DNA of 36,789 nt, from assembly GCA_001630475.1 (NCBI GenBank), contig KV419438.1:252287-289075 (forward strand). Direction: 5' to 3'. The translations under genes were made by a program, and so were the position numbers. The number at the start of each line of letters is the position of its first letter. Position 1 is the first letter of the stretch. Positions 20,481 to 29,928 of this stretch are shown here, piece after piece. A model generated the notes under the pieces. The model was not told where the DNA came from. It ran no database searches and worked only from the letters and a program-made list of their open reading frames with translations. The DNA is from Sistotremastrum niveocremeum HHB9708. Lineage: Eukaryota > Basidiomycota > Agaricomycetes > Sistotremastrales > Sistotremastraceae.

Positions 20481-20990
20481 AGATAGATGGGGATAGATGG
20501 GGGACTTTTCAAGGAATGCGAGGGCCTTATATACCCCCAGAGAACGCATAGGCTCGGGGAATTGACGACTCTCCGATCGCGAGACTCGGACCGGGCTTGG
20601 CGCTCGGGAGGATATTTGACAGTTTAGCGGAAGAGCAGGAAGATCTCGGGAGAAGCACAGATCGGAGTCCTTGAAGATCGGGTCGAAGATTGGAGGAGGT
20701 TGGGTGGAACTGTCAAGTGAGTCCCGATCTCGATCTGGGGAAGTCAATGCAAGTCAAGAGCGGAAGATCGAGCGATCAATAGTTCGCGATTTTCGTTCGC
20801 CTGAAGCGAGGCTCGGAGGGAGGATTCTTGAGTGAGATAGAGAAGCTTCCAGAGGACGGCGTCGCCGATATTTCAAGGTGAGCTTCGAATATCTTCGATT
20901 GACAGTTTGACAGTTGCGGAGGGGCTGCAGATCTGGTTGTGGAGAGGATCAGCCGCGATCATTAGAAGAGGGTTTGGTAGCTCACCATCT
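20481..20990 (-). promoter_or_regulatory. Promoter cassette of unit 13, last minus-strand unit
   Basis: TATA at 20525-20533 (CCTTATATACCCCC on plus). Leader at 20482-20502 (GATAGATGGGGATAGATGGG). TTTGACAGTTTAGCGG near 20606, and TTCGATTGACAGTTTGACAG at 20894-20913. No good GATCGTCGGAA copy. Confidence 0.58.
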
Positions 20991-21640
20991 TCGATTCTTT
21001 CAACTATCGCTATGAATCATCCATTGCATCCTCTCGTAACCTCTCTGATCACGTTCAAGATTGAATAGACTGAGGAAGCATGACCGGACCGACATCGTTA
21101 GCCTGCAGAAATTTTTCGGTTCGTCCTCCTACAGAAATAGACAGGCCATCAATTTCAAAGCTCCTTCCGACCATGGCATTCATGACGTGTACCAGTAGAA
21201 AATTTCAATCCATCTGACAGCGAAGTCGCATCCAAGAGGTGAAGCAGCGTAGAGGATGGCTCGGCGAAGTCGGGCGGAGTTAGAAATTTCCATCTGCGGC
21301 CCACATCATCCAAGTGCGAAAAATTCTGTCGATTGCTTTATTCACCCTCAATCTCAAACTGAGCTACGTATAAACAAGCCTACAAGCGTACCCTTTCAAA
21401 GCATCTATCCTTGCTGTCACAATTTCCGTCAATATCCTGTGCTCGATACCCTCAGTCGTTTTTCTCCTGCTCACCCTTCAGTCGCAAAAGCCCATTTATT
21501 CTATTCATGACACCACCCCTACACAATTCGTTCCTTTTGCATACTTTTCTAGACCCCTACGCCTGCCTAGACGCGTCTCCACCCAGCTATGGCTTTCATC
21601 CGTCACCGCATCTCCATCGAGCGCTTAAAACGATCGTATG
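20991..21640 (-). pseudogene. Orphan relic of the array family in the divergent spacer
   Basis: Bases 20975-21080 carry the distal element (TCACCATCTTCGATTCTTTC ... CATCCTCTCGTAACCTC) shared with 25685-25800. At about 21345-21255 the minus strand reads AIDRIFRTWMMWAADGNF, then TAA, then LRP. This matches IYFDRN... GDFELR of unit 12 with the Glu codon GAA replaced by TAA. No promoter is recognisable to its right, so it is a stranded 3' fragment. Plus-strand frames here (21256-21510, 21411-21641) look like chance. Confidence 0.33.
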
Positions 21641-22125
21641 ACTTTCCTAATATAGCGGCGATCGAGACGATCGAATCGATCGAACGACGGAATTAGCATG
21701 ATCGTCGATCACCTCTTCCGAAACTCCAAAATCTATTGGTCCCCGATCACTCGATCTGGCAGATCATTTCCCGAATGCGGAATCTTCTTTCCCTTTCGAG
21801 GCCCCCTTGTGTTCTCAGACTTCCCCATTGTCTGTGGGTGTTCAAATGCGACGGCGCCGCTCCTCGAACTGTCGATCGTGCGATCTCAAGCCTCGGAGTC
21901 GTGTAGGGGCCTATGATCCTCCCGAGTCCTCCGACAGACCGCGAGTTCCATTCAATCATCTTCCGGATGCCAAGCAAAGTCTCCGATCGACTGCCATTTT
22001 CACCCTTTCATCGGATCCTGCATGATCGGCTGAGAGCTGTTGGCTCAATTTCTAGGGTATATAAGGACACCAGAACCGTCTAGATGCCCCATCTACTTTC
22101 ATCTCTGTCCATCTCAGCTGTTCTC
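21641..22125 (+). promoter_or_regulatory. Promoter cassette of unit 14 (plus strand)
   Basis: TATA at 22056-22064 (GGTATATAAGG). Leader CCCCATCTACTTTCATCTCT at 22088-22107 and CCATCTCAGC near 22112. This is the same core as the minus-strand units but in opposite orientation. The block 21655-21715 is GATC-rich (GATCGAATCGATCGAACGAC). The region between 20,533 and 22,056 is thus a head-to-head intergenic space. Confidence 0.55.
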
Positions 22126-23730
22126 CGCTGGATAATTTTTCTTGATTCTTGTCTTCATCGCTATTTTTCTTGCCTATGCTACTTTGCCTTGATCCTCCAT
22201 GCGCATATTCCGTCTTTGAACCAGCTGTCTTTCAAGTTCCAAGATCGGTCACGTCAATGGTCTTTCAGGTAGCGGCATGATTTACTTGTTTTGTACGTCA
22301 TTTCGCTGTCGATCCCAAGTGAGGTTTTCATCAGTGTCGAATTTGATCTTGATTAAACATGTCATAGAATGCTTGCTGGGATTCTCTGGAGGTGATCGGT
22401 ATTGTGGTGTTGCGAATCATGACGGCATTGCATGGTAGCTCCTTGAAGATGCAAGTCTGTTTGTACTGTCCAGCTCTGTTTGCTAATCAGCCTCTCAGTT
22501 CCGAACTATTCTTGGGTATTTCATAACTGAGTCAAACTTGGAGTTAACGTCATCTGGAAGTATCTCTGTTGGCAAACCGGTGGGCTTGGCATATCATTTC
22601 CAAGTTTTGTCTACTTATTGTTCTTTCATTCTCCAGCGTCCTCGTTTGACTGTACATCTGTGACGTTGAGCTCTCGCAATGCGTATGTCCCTCATCATCT
22701 CGCTTCGGTGACCATATCATCTTCCCTCTTTCAATGACTTCTTTGAAATTCTGATTGTCTTATCAGTCCGCGTATCGCACATCGAATGCAGGAGCTTCGA
22801 TTTCTCGAAGGTGCGGCGTCAGAGCAGGCAACGCAGTCACTATCATGCGTTGTAAAAGGTATATGCTCGCTTGTGACTCACAAGTTGTGAGAGTGATGAT
22901 GCATCCAGTTGAGAGTGGCAACGGAATGGTGACGTGGTGTAGTGAACGTCTCCATTAGGATGCGCTTAGTTTTGTATCGTAATCTTGGATACCTCGGAAA
23001 CCCAATCGTTCGAAAATATCCCTAGTGTGAAGCCAGTGAGATGAGATCGCCCTGGTAGTAACATCTCAGAAGTACTTACAACGACTCTCCGACGCCGACG
23101 AGCTTCTTACATCTCAATATCTCACCGAAAGCTATGAGATCAAGGTCTAGTTGTGTTTGAGGCCGGAAGCAAATAAATCTGATGTCGGCTCAGAATCGTC
23201 TCGCCGCGCGCTTCTTTCTCCCTACCACCGCCACCTTCAACCAAGGCATTCTCCCTCTGCTCTCGAACATCTCACCGCATGACCTCCTCCTGATCACTCC
23301 TTGATACCATATGGAACTCTAGAGCGGTATGGCTTGAGATCGACCCCACGAAAGCGGCGCTCAAAGATTACACAGGAAAATTTCTCAGCTTCGTTGAAAT
23401 TTCGTTCCGAGCCACCTCGGACGTCCTAAACTGAGGATCGCGCTATGTCAAGCATCATCATCAACTCTGCATCCACTTCGTGACGGAGCCCATTCTCTCT
23501 AAATCTATCGTTTGACCGATGACGTGGCATAAACATCCTCCTTTGTTAGTTGAGATTGCTATTGGATGATCACCGTGGTAAGCCCTATTTCTTATCGTAT
23601 CGTTCGATCATCCTCTCACTAGCTTTGTCGGATAGACATCCTATCATCCCTCTTCTCAATATCCAAATCTGAAATCTGGTCGTTTCCCGTGTCCTCGACT
23701 TTCGCATCCACCTCATCCACATTCTCCGAC
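22126..23730 (+). other. Body of array unit 14 and trailing sequence
   Basis: Just after the leader a hydrophobic frame (RWIIFLDSCLHRYFSCLCYF) ends near a TTTCAG|GTAGCG donor (about 22268). Its only ATG (22084) lies 20 bp from TATA and is probably upstream of the transcription start. AATAAA occurs at 23170. I could not align a V-R-N module here. Bases 22300-23730 show no gene I can support. Confidence 0.3.
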
Positions 23731-24366
23731 GTGCCGCGATTCATACATCCCCCCTCTCCCCCTTGTCAGGACGGGGATCGCGATGAAAGCTCAGCTGGAC
23801 TCGGATCGTCGATCGTAGGAAGGTGACAGGTACGTTCCCCTTCTGCTTCTTCGATTATCCGACCTGACAGCTCCCTTCCCAAAAGCGGTATCTTCTGTGC
23901 TTGATTGGGTTACGATCGTCGATCGCAGCCAATGCATCCTCAAGATTCTCCCGCGATCTTCGTGTGACGATCTTCTCCTTCCGTGTCATCTCGAGCCGCC
24001 CTGGAACGAGTTGACGAGTATATGGAGAACGGGAGCAGAGTAGATATGAGATCGAGATCCGGAAAATGAAGATCGATCACACCCAATGCGACAACTCACT
24101 TCAGTTGAAGCTCCTGTCCATCAACCGAAGGAGCTTCCCCGCGATCATCGGACTCGTCTTACGATTCAAGACATCTCAACTCCACATCCTTCCGAGAAGC
24201 TCAAAAAACTGAAGACCTGTCGATCGAGCACATTCCGAAGATCGAGAGAAGCATCATTCCGAGTCTTCCGGTCCTCCGGCGTCTTGGATTTGCAGTATAA
24301 GAACAGGACTTGCTACCCTCGTTCTCTTCATCTTTCCCCATCTCTGCACCATCTCGTAACGACGAC
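23731..24366 (+). promoter_or_regulatory. Promoter cassette of unit 15 (plus strand)
   Basis: TATA-like GTATAAGAA at 24295-24303. Leader TCTTCATCTTTCCCCATCTC at 24326-24345 and CACCATCTCG near 24348. Upstream, GGATCGTCGATCGTAGGAAG with GTGACAGG (23804-23830) and CGATCGTCGATCGCAG with CCTGACAG (23871-23930) are two worn copies of the GATCG...GGAA / TGACAG pair. Confidence 0.5.
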
Positions 24367-24930
24367 TTTCCGTTCCTCTTCTTGATTTTTCTCTATCGCT
24401 CGCGTGGGCCGGGTGTTTCTTCCTATCTGGGATATCACTGCACTGCGTCTCAGGACTTGCGCATGCATCCAGGTATATATATCCTTTCGGCGAGCGTTAC
24501 TCGGCATCGATGGCTGATATGCTTTATAGACTTGTAATCCCCGCGTACATGCGTGATGTAGCAACGCCTGCAGGGGAGCGGAACACTCAAAGTGCGTGAG
24601 CACTTACACTCCCTCTTTTTGTTCCCATCTAATCGCAAACACAGCCGCCGAGACCATTCTTGATATTCTATCAGATTTTGGATATTCCACGCGTAGGCGG
24701 AAAACCCTGGTGAGTTTGACGATTATATAGTCCACAACTATCCGCTCAGACGTTTAGAAGGCTAGTGCATGATCTATATCCGTCCATATCCAAGTGCCCT
24801 GCGTCAAAGCATCCTGTATCGTGCTTAAACTCGTCCGCCTGACTCGGGTGAGTCGCTGTTCCTACCTGGCTTCGACAACCATCTTATTTTATCCCAGAGC
24901 CTTGGTAGCTCGCAACAGAGTCTTGAGATG
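24367..24930 (+). other. Body of array unit 15
   Basis: The leader leads into a hydrophobic frame (FPFLFLIFLYRSRGPGV) without an ATG, ending near CATCCAG|GTATAT (about 24473). Nothing longer is open. On the opposite strand CTCTATAAAAGC (24948-24959) could be the TATA of a further minus-strand unit whose body would lie here. Weakly supported either way. Confidence 0.28.
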
Positions 24931-25860
24931 ATATGGATGTACGATGCTTTTATAGAGGTGTGAATTCAAGATCGCAGGGGGTGAGAGGAGGTGTGAGGAC
25001 TCCGTGTATGAGAATATCTTTTTTTGGTTTTTGAATTCCTTGTTTGCTGAAATATCCTCGTGTGATCTCATCGATCTAAGGCGGTACTCAGAGTTGAATT
25101 TTGAAAGCCACTACCGGTTCTGCTGCTGTATAAAATCCACTGCCAAGGCCATGGGAGGTTGGGTGGACCGGTCGGATCCTGATCTGCGGGGCTTAAATCG
25201 AGTTCAAGAGGGGACATCAGTTCGGCAGAGATTGAACGAAGGTGATAAACCATTGACGAAGGTAGTTTATAGAGGACATCTTCGTCAGTCACTCTCAGCG
25301 AACTTTACAAGGCATCGATCGAACCTTCGATGGACAGACTGACGACTTGGAGGGATCCGCAGATCTGGATCAGGAGCTTCGAGATTCCACTTCTGGACTT
25401 CAAAATCACTTCCGCGTTTCCTTGATGCGATGGCTTGATCACAGGGAGAGTTAGAGGCGAGGCAGAGTCATCCCGAGAACCGATGAGAAAGTAGACCCCG
25501 GTGGAACGTCAGTATCCCGAGTATTATTCCATAAACGGCAGCAATTGGATCCTGTCCACAAGTTATATCTCGAAAGGTAGATGTGAGTTGAAAGTCGATA
25601 GATGTAGAGGTGGATGTAGTTAAATACGAGGGATGTTAACTTAATGGATACGTATCAGCCGCGTTCAACAGAAAAGAGGTTCTGACAACTCACCCGTCGT
25701 TACAACTCCATCTTCCATCTTCCATCTTCTATCTTCCAACCGTCGTCATCTATCAATCACTCCATCCTCTCGTAGCGTCCATGGGCATGTTCAAGTTGAA
25801 ATAAGGGAGGAAGCCCCAGCAGTAGGACCTCGTGCATCAGCAAATCCGCATGGACCTGAG
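24931..25860 (-). other. Right-hand edge of the array: possible upstream block without a clear body
   Basis: CTCTATAAAAGC on minus (24948-24959) is TATA-like. To its right are GCATCGATCGAACCTTCGATG (25314-25333) with GACAGACTGACGAC, and TCCGCAGATCTGGAT near 25361, resembling 20894-20945. Bases 25685-25800 (CAACTCACCCGTCGTTACAA, a CATCTTC microsatellite, CATCCTCTCGTAGCG) match the distal element of units 12 and 13. The array therefore reaches at least 25,800. No ORF supported. Confidence 0.35.
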
Positions 25861-25867
25861 CCTGTCT

Positions 25868-26020
25868 GATCAGACCTGTTCAGACCGTTCAGACCCGTCA
25901 GACCCGTCAGATGCTCCCTAATAAGCCGTCAGACGTGAGCAGGTCTGTCTTGGAAACTCGGAACCTGAGCAGAGAGCGGTCAGAGGCTGGTCATTTTACT
26001 TTCAGATCAGATCAGACAGA
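25868..26020. repeat. CAGACC-rich short repeats, possible transposon terminal region
   Basis: A perfect palindrome GTCTGATCAGAC stands at 25869-25880. It is followed by TTCAGACC, TTCAGACCC, GTCAGACCC and GTCAGATG in quick succession, then the inverse AGGTCTGTC near 25940 and TCAGATCAGATCAGACAG near 26003-26020. Clusters of short direct and inverted repeats are common at ends of large fungal DNA transposons. Terminal inverted repeats and a target duplication could not be defined because the other end is missing. Confidence 0.5.
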
Positions 26021-26138
26021 GTAGTAAAAGGCACGAAACTCGTATATAGGAACTGAACACGTCTGATTACATCGGAACATAGACTAGATTTCTGTACATA
26101 AAGAATAAAAGTATTGTCCAAATTGTTGTTCGCTCGAT

Positions 26139-28138
26139 TTAATCGCTCCCTTCCAACTCGCTCAATTCGCTCTCGGTCTCGCTGGCTTCTTCCTCCTCTT
26201 CTTCGACCACAGCCACCTGCTTACGGCCTTTCCCTTTTCCTTTTCCTTTTCCTATGCCCCTCCCCTTTCCCTTCCCTTTCTTCGCCGGAGCTTTCGCGGT
26301 GGGTTTGCTTTTCTTTGCGGGCTTGTTCGTCGCGTCGGCAAGAGGTCGTTTAGCCGAGGTTCGAGTCGTACGAGGGATATCGGAGACGATGGGCGTGGAG
26401 GTGGTCGCACGGGGCTTGGGCCTGGGACGGATGGATGTCACTGGGGTAGGAGAGGTGTTGGGAGCAGAAAGGGACTCCTGTGTGGCAAGATCTCCGGCGG
26501 ATGACAGGTGGGGATTAGCAAGGGCGCGGTTGGCAGCATCTTTGGCGACATTTGAGGCGATGGCGCGGAAAGTGTTGATGAGAGGCACTGGGGGAGCTTG
26601 TATGGGGGTCTGATGATTGTTGACTGGAGGGGGAGGAGGGGGAGGTGCCGTTGGTCTGACACGGGGGACGCTGGATGGTGGGGTAGGAGGAAGGGGTATG
26701 CCGGCTGCCGCTTTCTTTGCTCGTCGCTGACGCTGTATCTTAGCCAAAGAGGACTCATCGGACTCGCCCCTTTGTGTGGAATAATTGGCGGTACCAGGGT
26801 ACAAGATCCTAGAGGCTGTGATGAGCAAGTTTCAACGGCATGCATTGTGGCGTACCTGTCATAAAAGGCGATGAGGTCCTCGGTAAACTCTCGACTTTCA
26901 GGATCCTCGAAGAAGCGAATTTGAATGCGATAATAGGTCTGATAGTCGAATTCGTCGATGCGACCGTGCGAAGAGAGTGCGAAAAGAAGCTGAATGGGGT
27001 GAGTTCATGCCAGCAGGTGAGGTAATGTCTGAAACTTACCAGCGTCGCCCAGTATACAATTGTTTGATAGGTCAGGAGCTTACGCGGTTGCGTGGAACGG
27101 CCGACATCCTTGAGAGAGCTGACATTCATGTGACAGATGACCATGACCTATGGTGGGAGCAAGTCTGCGATCGGCGATGCAAGGGAAAGTCAAATGTCTT
27201 ACGAGGATCATGAGTTGGCTTCGGTAAAGACCTATGGTGAGGTCATCGGCGTTGGAAAGGTAGTTCTCATATAGATATGCACGAAAGATGCTAGGGGGGA
27301 TTTCGTTTCCGGGAGCAAGGTAGTAAGCCCGTTCACTTGAGCAAGGTATGTGTTCAGTGCTGTCTGATCAGAGAGTGAACTGCACTTACGTGGCATTGAG
27401 GGTGTCCCAAACGACGTCGCCTTCAACAAGTAGTTTGGCGATGGCGGGATGATGAAAGCCACGGTCCGATTTGTTCCGTGCGATGAGTGGTGGATTGAAA
27501 GGGAGAAAGGGATGGTTATCGGCGGGGGTGATGTTGAAGCTGTCCTTGACAAGGTTCTTGATCTTCTTTGTATCGGTATTCCGCTGCTCAGTTTGACCGG
27601 TGTTAACCTACAGTTTGTATTAGGGCTTATTTGCAGGCAAGATCACGAGCACTCACATTTTTGTTATACGACTCAAGATCTTCGGGCGATGCTTCATCGA
27701 TCAGCCTACCCACATGAGGGCTCATCTCGTTTGCAAAGGTCACGATCTTGACGTCTTCGAAGAGCCTTATAAATGGTGAGAAACGAGCACAGCAAGTGTA
27801 GTGAGGGGAACTGACTCGTCTTCATTGTCGAGGGAGGTCACCTCACCGGCAGCTAGCTTATCTAATTGAACCTTTGCGTTAACGCCAGCCCAGAAGTTTC
27901 CATAGGCATCAAAATGGCGAGCGATGAGATGTCCGACGCGGATTGGATCTCGGACCTTGGGATCACTGGGGTGGTGTAAGTTCTCTGTTGTATTATATAT
28001 TGTTATGGTGACTTACCGCCTGCCTTGTGGGGGAATATTTGCAGCGACTGGAGTGTGGAGAACTGGCGCTACTGCGGGGGCAGGTTCAACACTTTGAGTG
28101 GATGGGGTAGCAGGAGGTGAAGACATGCTGAGGGCCAT
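26139..28138 (-). CDS. DUF6698-type protein, 547 aa, eight exons
   Basis: Exons on minus: 28138-28017, 27965-27816, 27765-27657, 27607-27390, 27335-27203, 27147-27040, 26989-26856, 26808-26139. The seven GT-AG introns are 47-55 bp and every phase closes (1644 nt). ATG at 28138 is about 75 bp past a TATAAAT (near 28213). The central part (about residues 170-325) carries RGFHHP (176-181), ATLLLFALSS and FFEDPESREF with a downstream AFYDRILYPG. I recall these as DUF6698 hallmarks, a family expanded in Agaricomycetes with unknown function. The C-terminus (about 325-547) is Pro-rich, then has a KGKGKGRGIGKGKGKG basic stretch and an acidic EEEEEEASETESELSELEG tail, suggesting nuclear or nucleic-acid-associated protein. 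It is divergent from the Plavaka-like gene and could be its cargo. The model looks intact. Confidence 0.78.
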
Positions 28139-28467
28139 TCGCTGTGAGGAGGAATGGAGAGGATTGGGGGGCTTTGTTGGAAGTGCAGAGTGAATCTCAA
28201 CATGGGAGAGAATTTATAGAGGTTTGCGATGTTTGTTTTTCGCACGTTCAGCTTATATCTGTAAAACTTGGCTTCCGCTACAAATAAATACAAAGAAGTT
28301 GATATTCCCTTTCTGAGTTAGACGGAAGCCCGCGTCATGCGCTTCGCTCTCGGCAAGGCTCTCGGCATTGCCGATCGTATTCAGTTTAGCCGACGCTTAG
28401 GGCTGCAGAAGCGTGACCCTTACGCCCTTCTGCTTCTCTGAGTCAGACTTTAACAGGCTTTTGTCTC
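28139..28467. promoter_or_regulatory. Divergent promoter between DUF6698 gene and Plavaka-like gene
   Basis: 329 bp separate the two start codons. On minus, TATAAAT (28212-28219) fits the DUF6698 gene. On plus no clear TATA is seen; TACAAATAAATACAAAG lies at 28279-28295. An imperfect inverted repeat (GCAGAAGCGTGACC / CGCCCTTCTGC) spans about 28404-28436. Confidence 0.45.
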
Positions 28468-29548
28468 ATGCCCTCGCTGTCTTGCCCAGGCGCGCCAGGG
28501 TGCGACAGGGTTTTCGAAAATAATCGAGCTGTGAATATTCACAAATCGTCTTGCCAGCACTATGCGCAAAGACAGACTGCGTTGTCCCTTGCAATTTCAA
28601 AAAAACAAGAAAAAAGGGCCTCAGTTGCGCATGCGGGGCCTGCCCCGAAGAAAAGAGCTGTCTTCTCATGGGACGCACTCTCATCTCGCAGAAAGCGTCC
28701 CAGACTAGACACAAGTGCTGTTCTTTCGCCAGAGGTGTGTAATTCTGTGTTCCTCGCGATTTTGCCAATTAATATTTGTACAAAAGGAGGCAGTGCGCCA
28801 ATCTGCCGCTGAGCCACCAATTGCGTCCTCTTCGAGTGATCCAATCGTCTCAGATCATGGCTTATCACAATCACATCATGAGATGAACATACCCGAATCC
28901 CCTCCCGCGCCAGAACCAGAGTTTCAGACGCGACGAGGTCGAAATGTCAGGCAGCCAGCTCGATTCCATGACTTTCTCCCTCACGACCTTAATGAACCCG
29001 AGCCAGAGATCAGACCACTACCTGAGGCGGAGAATGATCGAGTCAACACAGTGCTTCCTCGTATCCGTCTCGTTCTTAATCGCTGGCGAACCAAAGCAAA
29101 TAAATTTGGTTTATTTCGAGAGTATTCTCGGAAGCCGGGTTTTGTGCCTCGGATGAAATCCCCAATCACAGGTGCCTTGTCCGGATCTCCTCATGAAGCG
29201 ACCTCATCTCCTGCACCCTCTGTAATCCCCAATATCTGCGATACCGCTATGCCCGAGAACAACTCTCGCACCAAATCTTTCGCTCAGAAGCTTGCAGACG
29301 CTCTCCAACCATTTCACAACTACTCAACATTCTCTCAAACCCGCTGGTATCTCCGCGGTGGCACAACTAAGCTCACCAAGGCAAAGCATGAAGATTTAAT
29401 CAACAATGTGTATCATCCCAAAAATGGCATGCATTTTGATACGGGCGACGTTACTGTGAAAGCAGTTAACAAAGGTCTAGAGGATTTGGCTGACTTCAAT
29501 CCAAATCCCGACCTGTTTTCAACCGTCGAGGGTGTTGAGAATATATGA
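28468..29548 (+). pseudogene. Plavaka/KDZ-like DNA transposon protein, N-terminal part, truncated by LTR
   Basis: Exon 1 (28468-28734, 89 codons) has a C2HC zinc finger: C6-x5-C12-x12-H25-x3-C29, within GCDRVFENNRAVNIHKSSC. A 52-bp intron (28735-28786, GTGTGT...AAAAG) closes in phase 0 to exon 2 (28787 onward). Exon 2 carries RRGRNVRQPARFHDFLP (about 138-154), KFGLFREYSRKPG (195-207) and PFHNYSTFSQTRWYLRGG (about 264-281). This order matches the N-terminal half of the basidiomycete Plavaka transposase proteins as I know them. The DDE catalytic domain is absent. At 29533 the frame enters the LTR of a copia element, reads V-E-N-I and stops. Exon 2 codons before that have no stop or shift, so the insertion broke an otherwise open gene. 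The rest of the transposon is not found in this window. Confidence 0.68.
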
Positions 29549-29928
29549 CAGTCTTGTGATGAGTTTTGAGTGAGAGAAGGTTGTGACCACAATATGGGGG
29601 CGAATAATGCGATAATATTCGAGTAGACTACGCTGGTCTTTTATACATGTAGTAGGATAAATTAATCTACTTCGCATAAACAAGAAAGGAGGTCAAAAGG
29701 AGTGAAAACAGGAGAAAATAGGGGAAATGGCCGCTAGGAGCCCGAGGTCCATATGGACAAGTTATTAGGGGAAAGGAGATCGCAATATTTACGAGAATAG
29801 ACAATGAAGAAACAGGAGAACATAGGAGAGAAAGTGCGAACAAAGTCGCAAGAAAAGGAGAAGAGAAAATAGATTAATGATCGCACCGATCTTTCTCGAG
29901 GAGTCTCGGAACTCCTAATAATCCAACA
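29533..29928 (-). mobile_element. 3' LTR of Ty1/copia element (396 bp)
   Basis: Read on minus it begins TGTTGGATTATTAGG (29928 downward) and ends ATATATTCTCAACA (29533). The TGTTG...CAACA termini are canonical. A G-rich tract CGAGGGGGTG immediately precedes it, as a polypurine primer should. An internal promoter-like TGTATAAAAG is near 29640. The pol stop codon lies 14 nt inside the LTR. The 5-bp outer flank is GAGGG; its duplicate cannot be found because the 5' LTR is missing. Confidence 0.85.

Noticed and set aside
22084-22272. 62-codon hydrophobic ORF as the product of unit 14
   Set aside because: Its ATG is only 20 bp downstream of the TATA box, so it is probably not in the transcript; no other in-frame ATG rescues it.
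26598-26864. Plus-strand ORFs across 26.25-26.86 kb
   Set aside because: They are shadows of the low-complexity Pro- and Gly/Lys-rich last exon of the DUF6698 gene on the other strand.
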